From NCBI GenBank assembly GCA_038503035.1, contig JAVSML010025176.1:85001-149000 (forward strand): a stretch of 64,000 nt of DNA, given 5' to 3'. Both the position numbers and the translations under genes were made by a program. Below the pieces are notes generated by a model. The model ran no database searches and was not told where the DNA came from. It worked only from the letters and a program-made list of their open reading frames with translations. Origin of the DNA: Crocodylus rhombifer (taxonomy: Eukaryota > Chordata > Crocodylia > Crocodylidae). How positions within the stretch are numbered: position 1 is the stretch's first letter; every line of letters begins with the position of its first letter. Positions 36,486 to 46,752 of this stretch are shown in pieces.

Positions 36486-36868
36486 TCATGAGGCCAAGTC
36501 CAGCAGGGCCTGAGCATGGTTCTGACCCTGCTGAGGGAATCTCCTACTCAGGGGCTGCTTGGCACTTGGGTGAGCGATGGAGGGCAGCACAGGCAGGGGC
36601 CCAGTTGCTGGGGGACCCAGTTGCCAGGGGACCCAGCACAGGAGCAGAGGCAGGGGACCCTGGCTGCTATAGGCAGTGTTGCACCTCAGCCCAAGCCCAC
36701 TGGGGTGTTGCGGGGTGGTTTCCAGGGGGCAGGCAGAGCCAGGCCTGGGAGCTGGGCAGCAGGTGGCATGAAGGTGACTGTCAGGACCAGGATGGTGTCC
36801 GGCACCTGGCAGTCTTCCTCCATGGCCTTCACTACTTTGGCCACCATGACAGCCTGCCACTCCTGCAC
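36486..36868 (-). pseudogene. C-terminal part of Harbinger Myb/SANT-like protein
   Basis: The minus frame 36686-36868 reads 'MQEWQAVMVAKVVKAMEEDC' followed by 'QVPDTILVLTVTFMPPAA'. It matches residues on the minus strand at 61.10-60.95 kb ('AMDDDHWVLDTILGLAVSFI'). The preceding codons, towards 36990, read like a charged helical stretch ('LILEERHTALLKKML') with a stop inside. It belongs with the DNA-binding N-terminal half found on the minus strand elsewhere. Here that half is separated by the CR1 block. Confidence 0.45.
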
Positions 36869-38081
36869 CTACAGCATCTTCTTGAGGAGAGCAGTGTGTC
36901 TCTCCTCAAGGATAAGGGGCCTGTCCCAGAATGTGCAGTCCTCCTGTTCCCTCTCCCACTCATGTGCAAATGTACTGGGTGCACCAGGCCCTTGAGTCTT
37001 AGTATCATAGCATCATAGTGCTTAGGGTCAGAAGGGACCTAAACAGATCATCAGGTCTGACCCGCTGCCCCGGGCAGGAATGGATGCCGGGGTCATATTA
37101 CCCCAGCCAAATGTCTATCCAGCCTCCTCTTGAAGACCCCCAAGGTAGGAGAGAGCACCACCTCACTTGGGAACCCATTCCAGAGCCTGGCAGCCCTAAC
37201 TGTAAAGTAATGTCTCCTGATGTCCAGCCTGAACGTTCTCTCTAACAATTTATGGCTATTATTCCTTGTAACCCATGGTGGTGCCCAGGGGAACAGAGCC
37301 TCCCCCAATTCTCACTGGTCCCCTCTGGTGAGTTTGTAAGCTGCCACCAGGTTCCCTCTCAGCCTTCTCTTGTGGAAGCTGAATAGGTTCAGGCCCTTTA
37401 GCCTCTCTTCATAGGGCCTGCTCCACTGCTCCTGGACCATGTGAGTGGCCCTCCTCTGGACCCTCTCAATGCTAGCCACATCCCTCTCGAAGTGCAGCAC
37501 CCAGAACTGGATGCAGTACTCCAACTGCAGCCTGACCAATGCTGCATAGAGGGGAAGGGTCACTTCCCTGGACCTGCTTGTGATGCATCTGTAGATGCAC
37601 GACAAGGTGCGGTTAGCCTTACTGACCGCTTCCTTGCGTGGGCAGCTCATGTTCATCCTGAAGTCAACAATGATTCCAAGATCCCTTTCTGGCACCGTGT
37701 TGACAAGAAGGGTGTTCACCAGCCCATAGGTGTGTTGCCGGTTCCTTCTCCCTAGTTGCAGCACTTGTCTGCACTTGTCTGCGTTGAATTCCATCCTATT
37801 CTCATCCACCCACTTCTGTAATTTGCCTAGATCTAGATGGATTCTGTCCCCCCACCCCCCAGCATGCTCACCTTACCCCACAATTTGGTGTCATCAGCAA
37901 ATTTGGACAGCATGCATTCCAAATCCAGATCACTGATAAAGATATTGAACAATACAGGCCCTAGGATGGAGCCCTGGGGAACTCCACTGCCCACATCTCT
38001 CCAGGTCGAAAATGACCAGTCCATCACCACTCTCTGGGTGCAACCATGTAGCCAATTTGCCACCCATCTGACTGTGTAGGC

Positions 38082-39509
38082 ATAGTTTCATAGTTTCATA
38101 GTAGCTAGAGTCGGAAGGGACCTAGGTAGATCATCTAGTCCGACCCCCTGCCTGAGCAGGAAAGAGCACCGGGGTCAGATGACCCCGGCAAGGTGCTCAT
38201 CTAACTTCCTTTTAAAAATCCCCAGGCTAGGAGCCTGCACCACTTCCCCTGGAAGCTGGTTCCAGGCCCTAGCCGCCCTGACTGTGAAGTAGCGCCTCCT
38301 AATATCTAATCTAAACTTACCCTCCGCCAGCTTATGACCGTTATTCCTGGTCACTCCTGGCAGCGCACGGGGGAACAGGGACTCCCCCAATACCTGCTGA
38401 TCCCCCCTGACCAGTTTGTAGCAGGCCACAAGGTCCCCCCTTAACCTTCTCTTGTGGAGGCTAAACAGGTTCAGGTCCCGTAGCCTCTCCTCATAAGGCT
38501 TGCCCTGCTGACCCCTGATCATACGAGTGGCCCTCCTCTGGACTCTTTCCATATCGTCCACGTCCCTCTTGAAGTGTGGCGCCCAGAACTGGACGCAGTA
38601 CTCCAGCTGCGGCCTGACCAGTGCCGCATAGAGGGGGAGGATCACCTCCCTGGACCTGCTCGAGATGCATCTGTGGATGCATGACAGGGTACGGTTGGCC
38701 TTCTTGACTGCCTCCCCACACTGCCGGCCCATGTTCATCGTGGAGTCAATGACGACTCCAAGATCCTTTTCCGTCTCCGTGCTGGCAAGAGGGGAGTTCC
38801 CCAACCTGTAAGTGTGGTGCCGGTTCTTCCTCCCCATGTGCAACACCTTGCACTTATCAGTGTTAAACCCCATCCTATTCTCATCCGCCCACCGTTGCAA
38901 CCTGTCAAGGTCAGCTTGTAGCCTATTGCACCCTTCTAGTGCACCCACATCCCCCCACATCTTAGTGTCATCAGCAAACTTGAACAGGGTGCTTTCTACC
39001 CCGTCATCCAAGTCACTGATGAAGATGTTGAACAGTGCGGGCCCGAGGACCGAGCCCTGCGGAACCCCACTGCCCACGTCCTTCCAGGTCGAGAAGAACC
39101 CATCCACTACCACCCTCTGGGTGCAGCCCTCCAACCAGTTGGCGACCCATTTGACTGTGTGGGCATCGACACCACAGTCTCCCAGCTTTTTGATGAGGAC
39201 AGGGTGAGAGACAGTGTCGAAAGCCTTCCGGAAGTCCAGAAAGACTACATCCACAGCAACCCCTGCGTCTAATGATTTGGTGACCTGATCGTAAAAGGCC
39301 ACCAGGTTGGTCTGACAAGACCTGCCACTGATGAACCCATGTTGGTTGCCCCTGAGCATGCATTCCCCAGCAAGGCCCTCCTGGATGTGTGCCAGGATAA
39401 TTTTTTCAAAGAGCTTACCCGGGATTGAGGTAAGACTAACTGGCCTGTAATTTCCCGGGTCCTCTTTTTTTCCCTTTTTGAAGATAGGGACCACATTTGC
39501 CCTCTTCCA
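38082..39509 (-). mobile_element. CR1 LINE 'B', nested and 5'-truncated
   Basis: This is a younger CR1 inserted in the ORF2 of CR1 'A', in the same orientation. The 3' end is the repeat 'atagtttcatagtttcatag' at 38082. The 5' end lies near 39509, at codons for '[11 protein letters not shown]'. The host CR1 reads correctly across the gap: 'ctgtgtaggca' on one side and 'tccaatgcctcagtcacc' on the other reconstitute the usual CR1 order, with no visible host loss. Confidence 0.85.
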
Positions 39510-39530
39510 GTCCAATGCCTCAGTCACCAA
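38175..39530 (-). CDS. CR1 ORF2 reverse transcriptase segment, open over 451 codons
   Basis: This encodes the reverse transcriptase and C-terminal part of CR1 ORF2, which copies element RNA at the nicked target site. The first few residues (MVTEAL) come from the host CR1 'A', so the true reading begins at '[20 protein letters not shown]'. Motif A is '[10 protein letters not shown]' (catalytic Asp about residue 99). '[15 protein letters not shown]' is near 154-168. Motif C 'FADD' is at 185-188. The thumb region 'FNTDKCKVLHMGRKN' is near 218, and the end is 'KRKLDEHLAGVI'. The frame is uninterrupted. The endonuclease and N-terminal RT are missing through 5' truncation, so it is not an autonomous element. 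The intact frame suggests a relatively young insertion. Confidence 0.85.
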   Translation of the reverse strand: MVTEALDWKRANVVPIFKKGKKEDPGNYRPVSLTSIPGKLFEKIILAHIQEGLAGECMLRGNQHGFISGRSCQTNLVAFYDQVTKSLDAGVAVDVVFLDFRKAFDTVSHPVLIKKLGDCGVDAHTVKWVANWLEGCTQRVVVDGFFSTWKDVGSGVPQGSVLGPALFNIFISDLDDGVESTLFKFADDTKMWGDVGALEGCNRLQADLDRLQRWADENRMGFNTDKCKVLHMGRKNRHHTYRLGNSPLASTETEKDLGVVIDSTMNMGRQCGEAVKKANRTLSCIHRCISSRSREVILPLYAALVRPQLEYCVQFWAPHFKRDVDDMERVQRRATRMIRGQQGKPYEERLRDLNLFSLHKRRLRGDLVACYKLVRGDQQVLGESLFPRALPGVTRNNGHKLAEGKFRLDIRRRYFTVRAARAWNQLPGEVVQAPSLGIFKRKLDEHLAGVI

Positions 39531-39949
39531 GTTTTTTTAAGAGAATGTGGTGGTAAACCATGTCAAAGGCCTTCTTAAAGTCCAGGAAAACAACATCCAC
39601 CCCGACACACTCATCCAGGGACTTTGTGACCTGATCATAGAAAGAAAACAGGTTATTCAGGCAGGACCTGCCCTCAATGATCCCATGTCGGTTGCCCCTA
39701 ACCATTACCTCCCCTGCTGGGCCCTTACAGATGTGCTCCTTGATAATTTTCTCAAAGATCTTCCCAAGTAAGACTGACTGATCTATAATTGCCAATTATA
39801 TAAGTTCACCACGTGTTCCTCTGCCATGGCAACGAGTCAGTCCAGCAGGAGGGTATGATTTTGCATCTGCCACTGGTGGAGGTGACAAATGTGGAGGGCA
39901 CCAGCCAAGGGTCATAGCTTGGACCATAGCGTATTCCTGGGGGCAGCTG

Positions 39950-40800
39950 GTGCCTCTCCCCCAAGTGCAGCTGCTGGACCTGCACAGCCAGAAGAGAGAG
40001 GCTCTTTGTGAGAGCTTGCAACATTTCAGAAATAACATGCACTGGGCCATGTGCTGCCCTGGCCTCAGATTGGAGGTCATGCACATACAGTTGTCCAGGG
40101 ACCATGGTAAGTTGGCCAGGTGGGCCCTGCCTCAGGCTGCTTCCAGCTGAGCCCTCCATCCCCGCTCTCTCCATGTGGGCAGACAGCCTGCTTGGCACTT
40201 GCCACAGGTAGCCTGCCTTCCCAATCCTCTACCCAGCTGGCTCCTGGCAGCTGCTGCCACAACTGGTTAAGACCCACTCCCCTACCTTCTCTTGCAGGCC
40301 AGCCATTTACTCCCATGGCACCAGACCTGTGCTGGCTGGGGTCGGGGTGAAAGGCTCCTACCAAACTGGGGCATGGAGCTGGTGATGACCCTGCCCTCCC
40401 CACAGGGGGCCTCTTCAGAGAGGCATCCTAGGGCCCTCTGCTGTCCATGGCCTCTACTCTGAGTGTGCTTCTGCTGAGAATTCCCCCAGGCATGCTGTGA
40501 CAAACTGCTTGAGCATGCCAAGGGGTACCTGACCCACCATGCCCTCCTGCTGCTGATTGCCAAAGTGCCCTGAGCACATCTGAGAATGCGATATGGGTCC
40601 CTGAGCTTTGATGATACCCCAGGCAAGCCCATGCTTCCCCACAATGTGCACTGCCACCTGAAGGAGTACCCCAGAAGAACTATACTATGAGCCCCTGGCC
40701 CCTACAGCCAAGAAGGAGATCACCACTGCCATCAACAAGTTTCTCTGCATGTGACAGGCCCCTGGCTGCCTAGCTGGGAGGACACTGGCTGCTCAGTAAA
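39950..40800 (+). pseudogene. Unidentified transposon-borne gene, best copy, probably two exons
   Basis: I do not recognise the family. The first open segment reads 'SQKREALCESLQHF' and then 'GLRLEVMHIQLSRDHG', a charged, possibly coiled-coil stretch. It ends at a consensus splice donor, ATG|GTAAGT (GT at 40107). A pyrimidine-rich acceptor 'cctccccacag' ends at 40405. The next segment has 'CDKLLEHAKGYLTHHALLLL', 'GKPMLPHNVHCHLKEY' and 'TAKKEITTAINKFLCM', then a TGA at 40751-40753 and AGTAAA at 40795-40800. The acceptor is shared with the 52.7 kb copy. Stops and frame changes inside the second exon, and imperfect phase across the intron, show decay. The 5' part is lost at the CR1 boundary. Confidence 0.45.
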
Positions 40801-41012
40801 GTTTGACATTGCCTCCTGTCTCCCTGTGTGTTGTGGGTAGGAACTCCAGCACACAGTGGGGATCTTGGCCAAGCAGGGTGGGAAGGGTGGGGCAGCAGCA
40901 AGGAGGGTAGGTGGATGGATCTCTTTCTGGCTCCAGGTGTGCAGCCCAGGGGAGAGCGGGAGAGTGGGCATGGGCACAGGTGCTCACGGTCCTCCTCCCT
41001 GTGAAGGGCTTA

Positions 41013-42091
41013 CTAGATGGGCATGGCAGGTGGTCCCAGTGGCCCAAGTCTGTTCCTGCAGGGGGTGATGAGATGCAGCCACCAGTGGTATCCTGGGGTG
41101 CACAGGCATGACACCTGGCTGCGCAGGCAGTTGCACTCTCCAGGGAAAAGCTGGTCACAATTGGTGCCATCCCTGTTTTCCTCAGTGGGGCCACACCAGG
41201 AGTTGACATGGCAGTCATTGGCCAGGGCTCCTGAAGCTGCTAGATGACACTGGGGGCAGGGAACATGCCAGGACTTGCCTCTGGTGCCCCAAGGGGCCCT
41301 CCCCCACACATTGGCCATCACTGCTGAACAGTGGAGGCTCTGGCAGGTTGCCTGTGTGATACTATGCAGCTGCATCCAGGGTTCCTGGGAGTCAGGATGC
41401 AGTCCAGCTGTTGCATAAAGGACATGGTCCTGCAAGCATTTCCAGACCAGTGGTTATGGTCTGTCGCATGGACCTACTGGGTCCACAGAGCCTTGACCTT
41501 TATATGGCACTGCTGCACAGACTGCTGATGGCTGTGATTCTGTATGCAGCCCACCAGGGTCTTATACACGTGGGCATTGAAGGACCCAGCCTGGGCAAAC
41601 TGGCTCTCTTCCTCAGCATTGCCACACAGGATAACCAGGTTGGCAGTCTCCATCTCTGCCCAGCTGGGGCCCTCTCTGCCCAGCTGGGACACTGTCTGTG
41701 GCATCAGCATTGATGTCATCGTGTATTCTTTGATGGCCCTTGGGGGCTCCACCAGAGACTCTGGGTGCTGCTGGTTGGTATGTGCCCACAGCACAGGGGC
41801 ATGGTGTATAGGAAGCAGCCAGGTGGTGGGCCAAGGCCCAGGAGCCAGAGCTGGGTTTTGTGGGCCTACTACATCTAGCACAGGGCCACTTGACCCAATG
41901 TCCAGAGGCAGGCAGCAGGTGACACAGGCCCTGGGATCAGGACAGGGGTTTAAAGGCCAAGCTGGGGCAAGTAAAGATCTGTGCTTGCCACAGGGCTGGA
42001 GAAACTCCCAGCCCTGTGGCACTGGTCCAAGCAGGAGGCTGGCATCATGGTGGCGCAGCTGACGAAGAGCAGATTTGCTTCTGGTCAGCAT
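41013..42091 (-). pseudogene. Myb/SANT-like partner protein of Harbinger element
   Basis: The minus frame from 42091 stays open for 205 codons. The SANT-like core is in its last third: 'SWAEMETANLVILCGNAEEE' and then 'VQQCHIKVKALW', the helix that in Myb/SANT domains contacts DNA. The usual Trp in 'LWG' is Cys here. The frame ends at 41474. Homologous sequence continues in other frames to about 41013 (for example a frame opening 'MQDHVLYATAGLHPDSQEPW'). The long proline-rich N-terminal part resembles the other copies and may be partly untranslated. It is convergent with the plus-strand unidentified gene. Confidence 0.5.
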
Positions 42092-42255
42092 CTACACATG
42101 CACTACTGCACAGTACCTAATACAAAGTTACTTTACTACCTGTATTTACAGGTTGTAAACTAACCACTCAGTAGACTAATTTACTGTGCAGTAAATTAGT
42201 GCTGCCTGGCAGTAATTTAGTCTACTATGTAGTAACGCATGTCATGTAGATGCAC

Positions 42256-43974
42256 CTTGTGACCATTAAATTCTGACCTTGCTTCTGACTGATAGAGCTC
42301 AATTGCTTGCAGTGCTGTGGCTCCCACTTTCAAATTATTGCCTCTTCCTTCAGGAAACACCCTTCTCTACATTTTCCAAGTACTGATAGCTCTGTATGGA
42401 CATGACAGTGGTCTGAAACTGCACAGATAAATGGTGTGAATACAAGTGATGGTAGTTTGAAGTCTCCTTGAAAATGTTGCTTTTTTTATCAATAATTTAG
42501 TTTGTAAAGGACTTTTAACAAAAGTATCTCAGTCAATTTTACTCAAAATAAATCCATGATCAGTTAGTGAAGCACAAGTTAATGCTGATAAAAGAAGTGA
42601 AATGCACTTTTTTAAAAATAATTTTGCAATTTATTTCTGTTACAAGCAGCAGAAAATTTCACTGGTATTTGCTTGCAATTATGGGGAACAGTGTGATAAA
42701 GTCCAGTTCCTGAACAATTACAATTCACTGGATTCCCTTTTATCTTTTTTTTTCAGAAATCTGTCACCTTTTACCAGTAGCATTCTCTCTCATTCCTGAT
42801 GCTGCTGTGGAATGTGAATGGGCTGCATTATCATCAAATGCATGGTAAATAGTTCCTTAGGTCTTGCACTCAAATCGTAAATATTTTCAGGCCTTCTGCT
42901 CTTAGCATAAACTGAGCATTTATGGTCCAAGCTATGACTCTCTTTTCCAGTGGGGAAAAGTCAGGCCACATTCCTTAAAGGCATTTCTTTCCCATATGTA
43001 TTGCACATTCTGAACACTAAAAACCCTTTTCTAAATATTATACTCAGACACATTTATCTTGTTCCCTGTATCCTGATGAAATTGTGGAAGAATAAAATGT
43101 ACAATTTCAAAAGAGACCTCATTCTGCTACTCTTACTTACAAATGGATTCAAATGGGTAGATCTTCAAAGATCTTTAGAATCCAACTGACATAAATTATA
43201 ATTCAATTTTTGATAAAACGCTTGTTATAATATTGATGACTATTTAATAAAACCAGATTTTTTGGTGAAATTTGTTGTTCCAGTCAGTTCATTTGTCCCT
43301 AAGTACAACAGGTTAAAATGCCATTAATCCTCTCTCTTTTACTTATTGTGCACCTAGAAAATAAATGGGGTGAGGAGCTTTCTCAAATCTAATAAATATA
43401 TGACACATTTACTATAAAGCCAACATGTAACCAAAAAAGGTAGGAATATTCATTGTTACTATTATCTGTAGTGTAAAGAAACATTTTTTACAGAACCACA
43501 ATAATAAACTTGTATTTAAAAAGCATCAGAGTGTTTCTGTTACCATCATGACTAGGAACTGGTATTGCATCTGCAGTAAAAGAAATAGTACAGTTACTTA
43601 AATTACTGGTATTGATGGTACCAAAAGGGATTATAAGCACTTGCTTGATGTGTGAGACAATATTAGTAGTGCTGTTGACCTTTTAAAGTCTGCCAGTGGG
43701 GACAGCTTGAAATCTTTTCAGACAAAAACCAGATAGCTTAAAGTCCACACAGTGTGTTTCATAAAGCCATTGTGACCCAGAGAATTAAAATGCCATGGTC
43801 AGTCACTGAACCAGAATTGTGTACTGACTTGCAGTCCCATGCTATGTCACTAATGTTCCACAGGGTTTAAATTAGAATGTAATTTAGTAGATTGCTGTTA
43901 GTTTCAATTTAAAGTTAAAGATCATGTTTTTAAAGGAGATGGCCAAGGACAAGTGTACGTTGTGCAGGGTATTG
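42256..43974. other. AT-rich spacer, nothing recognised
   Basis: No coding region, RNA gene or classifiable repeat is seen. Confidence 0.35.
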
Positions 43975-44250
43975 TATACAAATGTATACAATTACCAGGC
44001 TTGCAACAACAAATGGGTTCAAACTGGTCATGAATAAATTTACACTGGAAAATAAAAGGTTTCTAAGCACCACCGGAGTGAGGTGCTGGAACAGTTTTCC
44101 AGATGGCGTAATAGAGGCAAGAAAACTAACTGGTTGTAAGGTTGACCTTGACAAATTTATTAAAGGCATTATAAGGCATGATTGCCTGCAATATCCAGGG
44201 CCTGGACAGAAGAGTCTTCTTAGGTCCTACATTCCTGAATGCAAAGTAGG
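43975..44250 (+). mobile_element. Old L3/CR1-like LINE 3' fragment
   Basis: The plus frame 43982-44269 reads 'TNGFKLVMNKFTLENKRFLS', 'GVRCWNSFPDGVIEA' and 'VDLDKFIKGI'. This is the typical order at the C-terminus of L3/CR1-clade reverse transcriptase ORFs ('F..R..R.WN.LP..V......FK..LDKF'). No 3' tail repeat is preserved. It is ancient and truncated at both ends. Confidence 0.6.
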
Positions 44251-44700
44251 TCATTGTACACAAGTGTAAGTGGCTATCTGATGCCTATTTAGCTAGTTTT
44301 TTCATACAGTCATGTGGTCTGATGGACAATTATACTAAATTGGCATAGTGTTTTATCTGTATGCAGACCATAACTGCTTTTTATAAGTGACACTGGAGCT
44401 TAGCTTCTCAAAGATATTAATTTCAATGGAAATGAGGGGTCTAAAAATCTTTGAAAATCATGGCTGCTGGCGCATTTTCTGCTTTCCAGGTATGTTTACA
44501 CTGTAATTCAAAGGTGTAGAGAAATTGGTTCCATGACTATCAACAAGGATTATGGTAAGGATCAGGACCATATGTGTCAAGAAACTATTATGGTATTTAC
44601 AGTAAAGTAGTAAGAAACTGATTGAAGAAGTTTGGTAATATATATTTTGTAGGGAAATTCAGTTATTCAAATATCTGTTATACATAAAGCTATAAATGAT
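44251..44700. other. Spacer, nothing recognised
   Basis: No feature is recognised in this interval. Confidence 0.3.
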
Positions 44701-44703
44701 ACT

Positions 44704-45100
44704 GGGTGTGTCTGCACATGCATTTACATCATCCTAAATTTACTGCACAGTAAGTTGCTGTGCAATAAGCGGGAATAGGCCGGCATCTACACATGCAGGC
44801 ATTAAGGCACATTAACACTGTATGTGGACTGATTTGGGACAACTTTAGTCCCAAATCAGTCCACATACACAGTGTTACTGTGCAGTAAAGCATCTGTGCA
44901 TGCATTTCTGTGCAGTAATTAATTGGGCATAAATCTGATACCTGCATGATGCAATTGGCATAAATTTGATACCTGCACGATGCTGTCGGCATAAGTCACC
45001 ATATTTAATGTGTAGTATCGGTATGCACATGTAGATGTGTGCCTGTAGTGCTCAATAATTTTGGTTACTGTGTAGTAAATGCACACTTATATATGCACCC
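44704..45100. mobile_element. Harbinger-like MITE with strong internal hairpin, 397 bp
   Basis: It begins GGGTGTGTCTGCACATGC and ends ATATATGCACCC. ACT flanks both sides (44701-44703 and 45101-45103), a 3-bp target duplication. The interior has a large hairpin at 44814-44876. Near 44936-44980 there is a tandem duplication, 'ggcataaatctgatacctgc' and 'ggcataaatttgatacctgc'. There is no coding capacity. Confidence 0.7.
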
Positions 45101-45103
45101 ACT

Positions 45104-45603
45104 GTCTCTCAGTGTCCCATATATTACATGAACTGAGAGTTAGCAAGAGACCGTATCATGATACAACTTACTTTTATTACTGAGAAAATCCCATAAGTTT
45201 CCAAAGGTAGAGGATGCAGCAAGTGCTAAGAGACTTTAGGTTATATAAGATATCAAACTACCCCTCAAAGATACTGTAGATTGATCATATTAGCAAGTAC
45301 GCTAGGTCTAAATATTGTCCTTTGTGTCTGACTACTGTTTTAGAAGTTGCTTTTAGAAGTACATAAATACATAAGCTAGATAAATGGTCAATAAACAAAT
45401 ACCAACTCATAACAAGTTTCTGATTTTAAAGAGGTAATATAGAGCATTCTAAGCCCAAAATAGCAGCCCAAATGTAAATTTACAGTGTGGGTCATTGAAC
45501 AGAACTAGGTCTATTCCTAGCTCTGCCACTGACCAGACATAATAAGTGAGCAAGTCACTGATTTCTCTGTGCCTATATTTCTTTTCACACCCTTTATCTG
45601 ACT
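45104..45603. other. AT-rich spacer, nothing recognised
   Basis: No feature is recognised in this interval. Confidence 0.3.
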
Positions 45604-46752
45604 TACCATATTTCCAGTTCCAAAAAGGAGGACACCTGTTGGGAGGACATCTTACTCCGCAGCTGACAGGCCCCTGGCCCTATCAGTGCCCCTCACTCTC
45701 AATTTATAATCCCCCATCCAGGTTGCTGCCCCTCACTCCCAACCCACAGACTTTTGGCCCTGCTGGTTCCCCACACACCTGACCCATAGTTCCCCACCCC
45801 CCAGGCCATGCTAGTGTCCCTCACTCCCAATCCACAGCCCCTTGGTACTGCCATTGTCCCATACTCCTGACCGACAAGACCTCTGCCTCCCTGTGCTCGC
45901 ACTCCCAAGCCACAACCCCCCCACCCCACATCATGCTGGTGCCCCTTACTCCTGACTCACAGCCCCCTGTTCCCCCCCCAGCCCTGCTGGAGGGGGGCCC
46001 CCATCTGCACCTATCTGGACTGGGCTGGAGTGTGGCAGCTCCAATTCATTCAGACAGCAGCGGAGTGAGTCCAGCCCCAGCTGAAGGGAAAAGGAGGGGG
46101 ACCTGTGGCACCCCTTACCCTGGGCTGAAGCTCCAGTGCCACACCAAGCAGCCTGCTCATTTCCCTCTTCTCCCCCCCCAGGCAGTGTCTCCTGCCCACT
46201 TTGCCCCTGTGAGCACAGGCACTGGCCCCTGCGCTGCTGGCCTAGCCATGGAGCTCCCCACTCTCCCTGAAAGATCCCCCCACCCCCTTCCCTGCTGGAG
46301 GGGCAGGCATTCCCTTTGCCCCCCTGCTCTGCCATAGCCCTGACACCCAGACAGCTTCCCCCAGTGTTGCCAGGCACCTGCCCTGCCTCACACACCCATC
46401 CCCTCCACACACTTCTACCACCCTCCCTCACACACACGCACACACACGCACACACGCACTTACTGGACAGTCTCCGAGCCCTAGTCCTCCAACCCCTACC
46501 CCATAAACTTACCTCCATCCAACTGCTGAGGCTGCTTCCATCACGCTGCCTGGCTGCATGCTGGTCATGTATGTGTGCGTGCATACTTGCACATGGTACC
46601 CCTGCCTCTAATCGCCCTCCCCCTGCTCCCACCAGTGGAGCACAGCAAAATCCCAGACATTTGTTCAAATTTCAGAAAACCTCCCAGATGGAGATTAGAG
46701 GATCCAGGAAAAGGATATGTCCAGGAAAACCCAGACGTATGGTAACCCTAGA
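45604..46752. mobile_element. Second copy of GC-rich hAT-like element
   Basis: Left 'cttaccatatttccagttcc' and right 'gtatggtaaccctag' match the ends of the element at 22.07-23.04 kb. The interior order is also shared ('ggaggacacct', '..ctgctggaggggcaggc..', 'ccaggaaaaccc'). No clear 8-bp duplication remains. The 240-codon minus frame inside (45946-46668) is a GC-composition artefact and contains CAC/ACG microsatellite sequence. Confidence 0.65.

Larger units (their letters stand above)
34529..37002. mobile_element. Harbinger-like element, left part (transposase side)
   Basis: It begins GGGTGTGTCTACACATGG at 34529, the standard family terminus. It holds a decayed plus-strand transposase (about 35180-36040) and the C-terminal part of the minus-strand Myb/SANT-like gene (36868-36486). 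It stops at the 3' end of a CR1 at 37003. The sequence beyond the CR1 block, at 39.8 kb, belongs to a related element with a different plus-strand gene, so I treat the two sides separately. Confidence 0.6.
37003..39790 (-). mobile_element. CR1 LINE 'A', split by a younger CR1
   Basis: Minus-strand CR1 with its 3' end at 37003 ('tatcatagcatcatag' on plus). ORF2 pieces run 39795-39520, then, after the inserted CR1, 38063-37833, 37809-37312 and 37308-37093. Visible RT motifs are 'FLDFKKAFDMVY' (motif A), '[14 protein letters not shown]' (motif B) and '[10 protein letters not shown]' (motif C, both Asp present). The C-terminus is '[11 protein letters not shown]'. It is 5'-truncated near 39790, just upstream of 'LGKIFEKII', so the endonuclease is absent. 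Several frameshifts make it inactive. Confidence 0.85.
39791..42255. mobile_element. Harbinger-like element, right part (unidentified-ORF type)
   Basis: From the CR1 edge to the terminal module 'catgtcatgtagatgcacc' near 42255. It contains the unidentified plus-strand gene (exon-like 39950-40106 and 40406-40753) and the Myb/SANT-like gene on minus (42091 down to about 41013). This is the layout of the copies at 9-11 and 49-53 kb. Near the right end is a perfect hairpin, CTAATTTACTG (42176-42186) and its complement (42189-42199). Confidence 0.6.

Noticed and set aside
36446..37018. 190-codon plus frame
   Set aside because: It is antisense to the Myb/SANT-like C-terminal region, whose minus frame is the one conserved with the 61 kb copy.
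45946..46668. 240-codon minus frame, Gly/Arg-rich with a Cys-Val repeat
   Set aside because: It is in the second copy of the same GC-rich repeat. The homologous copy at 22 kb does not share the frame, and the Cys-Val run is a CA microsatellite.
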